From the NCBI GenBank assembly GCA_964034945.1, contig OZ035962.1, forward strand, positions 83,473,942-83,537,941: a DNA stretch of 64,000 nt. The letters run 5' to 3'. Of the stretch, positions 54,891 to 64,000 are shown in pieces (positions within the stretch are counted from its first letter, which is position 1; each line of letters opens with the position of its first letter). The notes under the pieces were generated by a model. That model did no database searches. It was not told where the DNA came from and was given only the letters and a program-made list of their open reading frames with translations. The DNA comes from Chrysopilus asiliformis. Lineage: Eukaryota; Arthropoda; Insecta; Diptera; Rhagionidae. The translations under genes were made by a program, and so were the position numbers.

Positions 54891-56776
54891 ATGGAAACAA
54901 ATTCTCAGAATTTCTGTGGAAAATCGCTTTGCCGAGCCTGTATGAAAAACGTCGACGATCCAGGAATATCTTTTATAAAAAATTCGGATCTTAAAAACAA
55001 GTATTTAACCTGTACCTCGATTGAAGTAAAAATCTTTATTTGATAAATGTATTTTATCTAAAGCTTGATTCCTTTCAGGTCGACTTTGAAGATGGACTAC
55101 CCTTGAATTTATGCCAAAGATGTTGTAGTTCCCTGAATGAATACTACGATTTCCGAAGAATGTGTCTCGAATCTTATCAGAAAATGCTCAGTTTCAAAGT
55201 AAGCATGAAAGTTGATGACCCCAATCCGGGCGTAAGTGAACCCTTGGATGTCGCAGAGTATAAAATAGAGATCGAAGAAATGTTTATACCGGAAGGTATT
55301 GCAGACTTGGAAGAAATAAAATCAGACGACGATAAGATTTCTGTGTATTCCGATCAATTGGAAAAACCGCTTTCAAGCGATTCAGACAGTGCGTCACTAA
55401 CTACTTCAGAAAATGATGAAGATACAAAGGATACGAAAAAGAAAACATTACGAATAAAGAACAGAGCAAAATCGAAGATAAGTGCAAGAAAGGAGATGCA
55501 AATACAATGCCCAAAGTGTCCTAAGAAATTTTTCCAAAAGATTCACTATGAAGGACACATGAGACGACATGACGGATTAAAAGTAAGGATTTCTAAACTT
55601 CTACCCCATTTCATATTTTTGAGAAAAAGCTTTGGTTCAAGAAATAGCAAAAAAAAAAAACAGTTCAAAATTGTATCTAATTTTCATAAGGAAAAACATA
55701 AAAGATTAGTTTGTTAAGATTTAATTTTTTAAGCAATGTTCGTACAAACGGCTTTTAACCGTATTTCTCAATTTTGAAATCGTAATTTTTACGAACGAAT
55801 ACTCGTCCGGTTACAGGCGATGTTTGTAGAAAAAGTCTTCACTGTGCTTGTCTAACGGTGATATTATATTAAAGATTCCATGGATCATAGTTCCTACGTC
55901 TTGAGAATAATTTATCATATTTAGACATAAAATCTTTTAAACTTACAGCCATACGTTTGCAACATATGCCAAGCCGAACACAGCAATTATACCAGATTCC
56001 GTGAGCACCAGAAATTCGCGCATTCAAATTTAGATCGGCCTAAGTTTGTATGCACTGTACAGGACTGTAATAAAACCTTACAATCGCTTAATTCTCTACA
56101 ATATCACATTAAAAGCGTACACCAAGGCCAAGGTAAAAGAAAATCGCCCTGTGTTTGTGAGCAGTGCGGCAAAACATTATCCTCCCGAGCTACACTAAAA
56201 GTAATTGATAAAAATCATTTTGTTAATCGTATTTTTAAGAAGTTTAGTTCCCTATAGCGCCATATGAGTACACACACTGGACATCGTCCTTTCGCTTGTG
56301 ATCAATGCCCGAGGAAGTTTATAAAGAAACGTTATCTAAACGAGCATTTATGGCGCCACAATGGAATCAAAAATTTCACATGTGGAATTTGCGGCGCCAA
56401 AAAAACAACTACAAATGAATTGAACAGACATGTTAAAACTCATAACCCAGTCAATAATCATAAATGTGAACTTTGTCCAAAGGCTTTCAGTCATCTTGGT
56501 GAGCTTGGTCATGATTAATTTAAAAATAACTTTTCCTAATATGATTTTTTAATTGTAGCACGTTTGAAACGACATATTGATGTTGTTCACAGACGAATTA
56601 AAAAATATTCGTGTACCTACTGTGATGCATCGTTTGGAAAGCCGGATACATTAAAATACCATTTAATGATACATACTGGAGAGAAACCGGAAATTTGTCC
56701 AATTTGTCATAATCGTTTTCGTCGGCGTTCTGCATTAAAGACGCACATTAAAACACATAATAAATTCAAAAATTAA
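54891..56776 (+). CDS. ZAD-C2H2 zinc-finger protein, ZNF-11
   Basis: Exons 54891-55025, 55079-55582, 55949-56200, 56258-56498, 56559-56776; 449 residues. Exon 2 encodes the same protein as ZNF-10 except for two residues, and intron 2 is nearly identical too. Exon 3 has a 6-bp tandem duplication (CCAAGG) adding Gly-Gln in the finger 3-4 spacer ('HQGQGKRKSPC'). Contact residues (-1,2,3,6): finger 3 S,N,S,Y; finger 4 S,A,T,R; finger 5 K,R,Y,E; finger 8 K,D,T,Y; finger 9 R,S,A,T. Finger 9 is the most altered in the quartet ('CPICHNRFRRRSALKTH'). ZAD ligands Cys14, Cys17, Cys57, Cys60; finger 1 from Cys189. Intact. Confidence 0.93.
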
Positions 56777-58099
56777 TCTAAAAAAATATCTGAATTAAAT
56801 TTTTTGCTATTGTTGTAAATTCTGAAATCTATTGTATGTTGTAAGTCAAAGAGAACAAGATTGCGATAATAGGCTTGCACGACGTCATTAAAAGGGTTTT
56901 TTCGAATTTTAAATCAACTTTCCAATAGCGAAAGTTACTAATCTGAACTTTTGTTACTCACTACAATTTATTTTTGCTATTATTACAATTATTACATTTA
57001 TTATTTGTTACTTTGTATTTTTTTTTAATCAGTATTCACTATGAAGAGCTCTTAGTGACGCGTCATTTGCTGGTGTCGCAATTTATGCTTTCTTTTAATT
57101 CATGACCGTTGCTTAATTCTATTTGGGGCATCTTCACCCTGTTACATTTAGTCCCCTGATGCCATTTTTCCGAACCGGGGTATCTTGGAATTTATGGCAT
57201 TAATAAGTATGATTCCGCATTCCGAATTTGAAATAAGTTGCCAGGCCCAGGTTCCACTGTAATTTTTATGGTTCTTATCCGGGCTGTGGAGTCGGAGACG
57301 GGACAAAATCCAGTTAATTTTTAACAAAAGAGTTTAAGAGTCGGAGAAAATGTGTCGACTCCAACTCCGAACCGGTAATTTTACCTCCATTAACACCTCT
57401 CTAGTTTATTGTCTTTATAGTTTAGGTCCATCCTCAATGTTTTGCAACCAAAAACAATGTTTGATTTGGGGTTTGAGGTGATTCGATGATTTTTTTAGTC
57501 GAAGGAGTGGGACTTTGAGTTAGACCTTCTATACTTTCAGGAGACGGAGTCGGATATTAAAAAATTTCTACCGACAAAAAAAAGCTACCGACCCCACAGC
57601 CCTGAAGACCTATTATGGGATACGAACGCAATCGTAGCAATCGGAATTGGCGTGTTATTGTTAGTGTTTTATACTAACAACAATAGACAATTTCTGATCG
57701 TTACGATTACGATCGTACTATATAATGTTATAAATTGCCAACTTGTGATATAAATTTTTGTATCTAAAATTTTTGATATAATATAAATTTGTAAATTAAA
57801 TTCTTTTAAAGATTTAAGATTTTTATTTTCAATATTTATTTTCAATGAAAATTTGTCGTTCTTATTTGCAAATTTAAATTTAGCCTGATGATTGATAAAA
57901 GATTATCATGATAGAAAATCATCAGGCTCAATTAAAATATGCAAAGAACGTCAAAATATTTAAGGCTATGTTGTATACATTCATCACAAGTGCTGAATGC
58001 GATTCAATGGTAATCGCGAAACCTTCATGTTTGCAATTTTTTTAGTCGATCCAGAATGTATCCCAAAATATTCGCCAATTGCTGTCGTAAGTTTTGAAG
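56777..58099. other. ZNF-11/ZNF-12 spacer (unoccupied version)
   Basis: Collinear with the ZNF-10/ZNF-11 spacer but without its three insertions; junctions at about 56781, 57612 and 57961. It includes the 'GGGCTGTGGAGTCGG' element (57281-57602) and the hairpin at about 57857-57954. No gene. Confidence 0.8.
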
Positions 58100-58186
58100 G
58101 TGTTTTACTGTAATATACTGTTGATACCAAAATCTCAGCAAATCTGGTAACACTTGAAACTGTCAAACTGTTTTGTGATTGTTTAC
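58100..58186 (+). promoter_or_regulatory. ZNF-12 promoter module
   Basis: GTGTTTTACTGTAATATACT (58100), CTGGTAACACTTGAAACTGT (58144) and TGATTGTTTAC ending at 58186, 31 bp before the ATG. It is essentially identical to the ZNF-11 module. Confidence 0.7.
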
Positions 58187-58217
58187 TTTCGTTGGAGTTT
58201 TTTTTCATCAGTGGAAA

Positions 58218-60153
58218 ATGGAAACAAATTCTCAGAATTTCTGTGGAAAATCGCTTTGCCGAGCCTGTATGAAAAACGTTGACGATCCAGGAATATCTTT
58301 TATAAAAAATTCGGATCTTAAAAACAAGTATTTAACCTGTACCTCGATTGAAGTAAAAATCTTTATTTGATAAATGTATTTTATCTAAAGCTTGATTCCT
58401 TTCAGGTCGACTTTGAAGATGGCCTACCCTTGAATTTATGCCAAAGATGTTGTAGTTCCCTGAATGAATACTACGATTTCCGAAGAATGTGTCTCGAATC
58501 TTATCAGAAAATGCTCAGTTTAAAAGTAAGCATGAAAGCTGATGACCCCAATTCGGGCGTAAGTGAACCCTTGGATGTCGCAGAGTATAAAATAGAGATC
58601 GAAGAAATGTTTATACCGGAAGGTATTGCAGACTTGGAAGAAATAAAATCAGACGACGACAAGATTTCTGTGTATTCCGATCAATTGGGAAAACCGCTTT
58701 CAAGCGATTCAGAAAGTGCGTCACTAACTACTTCAGAAAATAATGAAGATACAAAGGATACGAAAAAGAAAACATTACGAAAAAAGAACAGAGCAAAATC
58801 GAAGATACGTGCAAGAAAGGAGATGCAAATAAAATGCCCAAAGTGTCCTAAGAAATTTTTCCAAAAGATTCACTATGAAGGACACATGAGACGACATGAC
58901 GGATTAAAAGTAAGTATTTCTAAGCTTCTACTCAATTTAATATTTTAGAGAAAATGCCTTGGTCCAAAAAATAGCAAAATAACAGCCAAAATTGTAAGAA
59001 GGCAATTGGTTTTTTTTAAATGTCTGAATTAAAATAACAGTTTGCAGCATTGAATTATAGCAATTGATGATTTCGATCAATACCTAGGCTTATTACAATT
59101 AAATTTTTAAAGAAATGTTTTTCGACGGTTTTTCTTAATTTCGAAAGCGTAATTTTAATACAGTGATTTCTTATATAAACGAATACTTGAGATCCTGAAG
59201 CACGACATGTGTTCGTAAAGAAATTTTTCACTGTGATTTTCAAACTTTTGGGGGTTTCTGCGTCGAACCCCTAAAAGAATAGTTTATCATATTAAAACTT
59301 CGATTTTAATAAAATATTTTAAAACTTCCAGCCATACGTTTGCGACATATGCCAAGCCGAATACATCAATTATACCAGATTCCATGAGCACCAGAAATTC
59401 GCGCATTCAAATTTAGATCGGCCTAAGTTTGTATGCACTGAACAGGACTGTAATAAAAGCTTGAAATCGCTTCATTCTCTACAATATCACATTAAAAGCG
59501 TACACCAAGGTATAAAAAGTTCACCCTGTGTTTGTGAGCAGTGCGGCAAAACATTAGCATCCCGAGCTACACTAATAGTAATTTATAAAAATCATTTTGT
59601 TAACCGTATTTTTAAGACGTTTAGTTCCCTATAGGATCATATGAGTACACACTCTGGCCATCGTCCTTTCGCTTGCGATCAATGCCCGAGGAAGTTTCTA
59701 AAGAAACATGATCTAATCCAGCATTTATGGCGCCACAATGGAATCAAAAATTTCACATGTGGAATTTGCGGCGCCAAAAAAACAACTACAAATGAATTGA
59801 ACAGACATGTTAAAACTCATAACCCAGTCAATAATCATAAATGTGAACTTTGTCCAAAGGCTTTCAGTCATCTTGGTGAGCTTGGTCATGATTAATTTAA
59901 AAATAACTTTTCCTAATATGATTTTTTAATTGTAGCACGTTTGAAACGACATATTGATGTTGTTCACAGACGAATTAAAAAATATTCGTGTACCTACTGT
60001 GATGCATCGTTTGGAAAGCCGGATACATTAAAATACCATTTAATGATACATACTGGAGAGAAACCGGAAATTTGTCCAATTTGTGATAAACGTTTTCGTC
60101 AGCGTGCTGCATTAAAGACGCACATGAAAACACATAATAAATTCAAAAATTAA
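58218..60153 (+). CDS. ZAD-C2H2 zinc-finger protein, ZNF-12
   Basis: Exons 58218-58352, 58406-58909, 59332-59577, 59635-59875, 59936-60153; 447 residues. Exon 1 matches ZNF-11 in protein. Exon 2 and the 422-nt intron 2 pair with ZNF-13, not with ZNF-10/11. Intron 3 matches ZNF-10, and exon 5 matches ZNF-11 except in finger 9. Contact residues (-1,2,3,6): finger 3 S,H,S,Y; finger 4 S,A,T,D; finger 5 K,H,D,Q; finger 8 K,D,T,Y; finger 9 Q,A,A,T. Finger 2 is 'CDICQAEYINYTRFHEH', with Tyr restored at the core aromatic position. ZAD ligands Cys14, Cys17, Cys57, Cys60. Confidence 0.93.
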
Positions 60154-61456
60154 TCTAAAAAAATATCTGAATTAAATTTTTTGCTATTGTTGTAAATTCT
60201 GAAATCTATTGCATGTTGTAAGTCAAAGAAAACAAGATTGCGATAATAGGCTCGCACGACGTCATTAAGAGCGTTTTTTCGAATTTTAAATCAACTTTCC
60301 AATAGCGAAAGTTACTAATCTGAACTTTTGTTACTCACTACAATTTATTTTTGCTATTATTACATTTATTATTTGTTACTTTGTATTTTTTAAATCATTA
60401 TTCACTATGAAGAGCTCTTAGTGACGCGTCATTTGCTGGTGTCGCAATCTATGCTTTCTTTTAATTCATGACCGTTGCTTAATTCTATTTGGGGCATCTT
60501 CACCCTGTTACGTTTAGTCCCCTGATGCAATTTTTCCGAACCGGGGTATCTTGGAATTTATGGCATTAATAAGTATGGTTCCGCATTCCGAATTTGAAAT
60601 AAGTTGCCAGGCCCAGGTTCCACTGTAATTTTTATAGTTTTTATCCGGGCTGTGGAGTCGGAGACGGGACCAAATCCAGTTAATTTTTAACAAAAGAGTT
60701 TAAGAGTCGGAGAAAATGTGTCGACTCCAACTCCGAACCGGTAATTTTACCTCCATTAACACCTCTCTAGTTTATTGTCTTTATAGTTTAGGTCAATCCT
60801 CAATGTTTTGCAACCAAAAACAATGTTTGATAGGTGATTCGATGATTTTTTTAGTCGAAGGAGTGGGACTTTGAGTTAGACCTTCTATACTTTCAGGAGA
60901 CGGAGTCGGATATTCAAAAATTTCTACCGACAAAAAAAAAGCTACCGACCCCACAGCCCTGAACACCTATTATGGGATACGAACACAATCGTAACAATCG
61001 GAATTGGCGTGTTATTGTTAGTGTTTTATACTAACAACAATAGACAATTTCTGATCGTTACGATTACGATCGTACTATATAATGTTATAAATTGCCAACT
61101 TGTGATATAAATTTTTGTATCTAAAATTTTTGATATAATATAAATTTGTAAATTAAATTCTTTTAAAGATTTAAGATTTTTATTTTCAATATTTATTTTC
61201 AATGAAAATTTGTCGTTCTTATTTGCAAATTTAAATTTAGCCTGATGATTGATAAAAGATTATCATGATAGAAAATCATCAGGCTCAATTAAAATATGCA
61301 AAGAACGTCAAAATATTTAAGGTTATGTTGTATACATTCATCACAAGTGCTGAATGCGATTCAATGGTAATCGCGAAACCGGCATGTTTGCAATTTTTTT
61401 AGTCGATCCAGAATGTATCCCAAAATATTCGCCAATTGCTGTCGTAAGTTTTGACG
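60154..61456. other. ZNF-12/ZNF-13 spacer (unoccupied version)
   Basis: Collinear with the other two spacers. It contains the 'GGGCTGTGGAGTCGG' element (60647-60959), the uninterrupted TTAT and TAA target sites (about 60969 and 61318) and the hairpin (about 61217-61314). No gene. Confidence 0.8.
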
Positions 61457-61543
61457 GTGTTTTACTGTAATTTACTGTTGATACCAAAATCTCAGCAGAT
61501 CTGGTAACACTTGAAACTGTCAAACTGTTTTGTGATTGTTTAC
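61457..61543 (+). promoter_or_regulatory. ZNF-13 promoter module
   Basis: GTGTTTTACTGTAATTTACT (61457), CTGGTAACACTTGAAACTGT (61501) and TGATTGTTTAC ending at 61543, 32 bp before the ATG. Confidence 0.7.
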
Positions 61544-61575
61544 TTTCGTTGGAGTTTTTTTTTCATCAGTGGAAA

Positions 61576-63515
61576 ATGGAAACAAATTCTCAGAATTTCT
61601 GTGGAAAATCGCTTTGCCGAGCCTGTATGAAAAACGTCGACGATCCAGGAATATCTTTTATAAAAAATTCGGATCTTAAAAACAAGTATTTAACCTGTAC
61701 CTCGATTGAAGTAAAAATCTTTATTTGATAAATGTATTTTATCTAAAGCTTGATTCCTTTCAGGTCGACTTTGAAGATGGACTACCCTTGAATTTATGCC
61801 AAAAATGTTGTAGTTCCCTGAATGAATACTACGATTTCCGAAGAATGTGTCTCGAATCTTATCAGAAAATGCTCAGTTTAAAAGTAAGCATGAAAGCTGA
61901 TGACCCCAATTCGGGCGTAAGTGAACCCTTGGATGTCGCAGAGTATAAAATAGAGATCGAAGAAATGTTTATACCGGAAGGTATTGCAGACTTGGAAGAA
62001 ATAAAATCAGACGACGACAAGATTTCTGTGTATTCCGATCAATTGGGAAAACCGCTTTCAAGCGATTCAGAAAGTGCGTCACTAACTACTTCAGAAAATA
62101 ATGAAGATACAAAGGATACGAAAAAGAAAACATTACGAATAAAGAACAGAGCAAAATCGAAGATAAGTGCAAGAAAGGAGATGCAAATAAAATGCCCAAA
62201 GTGTCCTAAGAAATTTTTCCAAAATATTCACTATGAAGGACACATGAGACAACATGATGGATTAAGAGTAAGTATTTCTAAGCTTCTACTCAATTTAATA
62301 TTTTAGAGAAAATGCCTTGGTCCAAGAAATAGCAAAATAACAGCCAAAATTGTAAAAAGGCAATCGAAAAATTGGTTTTTTTTAAATGTCTGAATTAAAA
62401 TAACAGTTTGCAGCATTGAATTATAGCAATTGATGATTTCGATCAATACCTAGGCTTATTACAATTAAATTTTTAAAGAAATGTTTTTCGACGGTTTTTC
62501 TTAATTTCGAAAGCGTAATTTTAATACAGTGATTTCTCATATAAACGAATACTTGAGATCCTGAAGCACGACATGTGTTCGTAAAGAAATTTTTCACTGT
62601 GATTTTCAAACTTTTGGGGGTTTCTGCGTCGAACCCCTAAAAGAATAGTTTGTCATATTAAAACTTCGATTTTAATAAAATATTTTAAAACTTCCAGCCA
62701 TACGTTTGCGACATATGCCAAGCCGAATACATCAATTATACCAGATTCCGTGAGCACCAGAAATTCGCGCATTCAAATATAGATCGGCCTAAGTTTGTAT
62801 GCACTGAACAGGACTGTAATAAAAGCTTGAAATCGATAGAGTCTCTGCAGTGTCACATTAAAAGCGTACACCAAGGTATAAAAAGGTCACCCTGTGTTTG
62901 TGAGCAGTGCGGCAAAACATTAGCCTCCCGTGCGACGCTATTAGTAATGAAAAAAAAATTATTTAAAAATTCTATTTTTAAGAAGTTTTTTTTATACAGT
63001 CCCATATGAACACGCATTTTGGACTTCGTCCTTTCGCTTGTGATCAATGCCCGAGGAAGTTTGGAAAGAAATCCCTACTAAACGATCATTTGTTGCGTCA
63101 CAGTGGGATCAAAAATTTCACGTGTGAAATTTGCGGCTCCAAAAAGACTACTACAAATGAATTGAACAGACATGTTAAAACACATAATCCAGTCAATAAC
63201 CATAAATGTGAACTCTGTCTAAAGGCTTTCAGTCATCTTGGTGAGTTTAGTTATAATTAATTTCAAAAAAATTCCTGATCTGGTTTTTAATTTGTAGCAC
63301 GTTTGAAACGACATATCGATGTTGTTCACAAGAAAATTAAAAAATATCGTTGTACTTACTGTGATGCATCCTTTGGAAAGCCGGACACACTAAAAAACCA
63401 TTTAATGATTCATACTGGAGAGAGACCAGAAATTTGCCCAATTTGTGATAAACGTTTTCGTCAGCGTGTTGCATTAAAGATGCACATAAAAACACATAAT
63501 AAATCCCAGAACTAA
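61576..63515 (+). CDS. ZAD-C2H2 zinc-finger protein, ZNF-13
   Basis: Exons 61576-61710, 61764-62267, 62698-62943, 63000-63240, 63298-63515; 447 residues. Exons 1-2 and intron 2 are close to ZNF-12. From exon 4 on it is the most distinct of the quartet ('MNTHFGLRPFAC', 'CEICGSKKTTTNEL', 'HTGERPEIC', C-terminus 'NKSQN'), and its 3' flank is unrelated to the sister spacers. Contact residues (-1,2,3,6): finger 3 S,E,S,C; finger 4 S,A,T,S; finger 5 K,S,L,D; finger 8 K,D,T,N; finger 9 Q,V,A,M. ZAD ligands Cys14, Cys17, Cys57, Cys60 ('LCQKC' rather than 'LCQRC'). Confidence 0.93.
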
Positions 63516-63969
63516 TAATAAAATGTCTGATGTGAACAGCACATGACTTTCTTATACAAAATCTACGTTTCTGTAAAATTTACTTGGCGAATAAAATATT
63601 AGTTTATATAAAAATATGAATTGTTATTTTACAAAATCTGAAATATTTTGGTAACGGTAAAAGATATCGATTTACTGTAAAAGCAAAAAATGTAGAGAAT
63701 TGTAATACCTCTAATTCTGCCTTGAATTGTTTTTTTTTTTTGAAAAATCGTGCTTTTTTCCGCTATTTTTGCTACATTTGAGCGATATGTGGGATGGATA
63801 CGAGTGAAATGTAATTTAGTTTCGACTTAAACCAACAACAACAATAAACCAACAAACATGGCACAATCTAAATTAGTTTAGATACATACCAAAGTTGCGT
63901 ATAGACAATTGCAAAGTGATTAGTGCGGATGAATGCACCCATTTTTTAATAGTTTTATCAATCCTGTTA
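63516..63969. other. 3' flank of ZNF-13
   Basis: AATAAAA follows the stop at about 63516. Parts resemble the 3.5-3.8 kb repeat ('ACTTTCTTATACAAAATCTA', 'GGTAACGGTAAAAGATA'). It does not match the spacers between ZNF-10 and ZNF-13, so the tandem unit boundary lies near the end of ZNF-13. Confidence 0.5.
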
Positions 63970-64000
63970 TAAGTTTTGAATGTGTTTTACTGTAATCAAC
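63970..64000 (+). promoter_or_regulatory. Start of the promoter of a further ZNF gene (cut by window edge)
   Basis: The last 31 bases, ending GTGTTTTACTGTAATCAAC, match the upstream block of ZNF-10 (50007-50025) and the 'AAGTTTTGAA' that precedes it in ZNF-11 to ZNF-13. By spacing, an ATG would be expected about 90 bp beyond the window. Confidence 0.65.

Noticed and set aside
1..64000. tRNA or rRNA genes
   Set aside because: I saw no convincing tRNA cloverleaf or rRNA sequence by eye; a covariance-model scan would be needed to exclude them.

Overview
The window is eukaryotic nuclear DNA from an insect, most likely a dipteran. It is AT-rich, its genes have short spliced introns (many of 53-60 nt), and it carries an array of ZAD-C2H2 zinc-finger genes, a family expanded in insects. 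Several DNA-transposon families (mariner, pogo-like, hAT, PIF/Harbinger-like MITEs) are scattered through it. The species cannot be named from the sequence. All gene models were built by hand from splice signals, reading-frame continuity and paralogue comparison; no database search was run.

Left part (1-17 kb): the 3' exons of a TMEM64-like membrane protein (+); a mariner element with perfect terminal repeats and a dead transposase; an AGXT2-like mitochondrial aminotransferase (-) with two alternative-looking last exons; a MITE; a copy of a 0.5-kb interspersed repeat; a hAT relic; and a six-exon BSD-domain gene (BSDC1-like, -).

Right part (18-64 kb): thirteen intact ZAD-C2H2 genes, here called ZNF-1 to ZNF-13. 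Twelve are on + and one (ZNF-6) is on -. All share five coding exons with intron phases 0,0,0,1, an N-terminal ZAD split by intron 1, an acidic linker holding a short 'ECKVEIEE'-like motif, and nine C2H2 fingers, of which finger 6 always has Lys where the core aromatic should be. Most have the same compact upstream module (CTGGYAACAC, then TGTCAAA, then TTGTTTAC), whose first block differs by one or two bases from the Drosophila core-promoter Motif 1. The array is still being reshaped. ZNF-10 to ZNF-13 are near-identical ~3.3-kb tandem units that differ mainly at helix positions expected to touch DNA, and they are exon-by-exon mosaics. The last exons of ZNF-4 and ZNF-5 have been homogenised. 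The promoter of a fourteenth gene begins at the right edge.

Among the zinc-finger genes lie an intact Myb/SANT-like coiled-coil gene (-), a 1.04-kb inverted-repeat element carrying only a small Myb/SANT-like gene, a pogo-like element containing a long foldback, and several MITEs. Three insertions in the ZNF-10/ZNF-11 spacer are confirmed by empty sites in the sister spacers.

Functionally, ZAD proteins usually dimerise through the ZAD and bind DNA through their fingers, so the array is probably a rapidly evolving set of DNA-binding regulators. Their targets cannot be inferred here.
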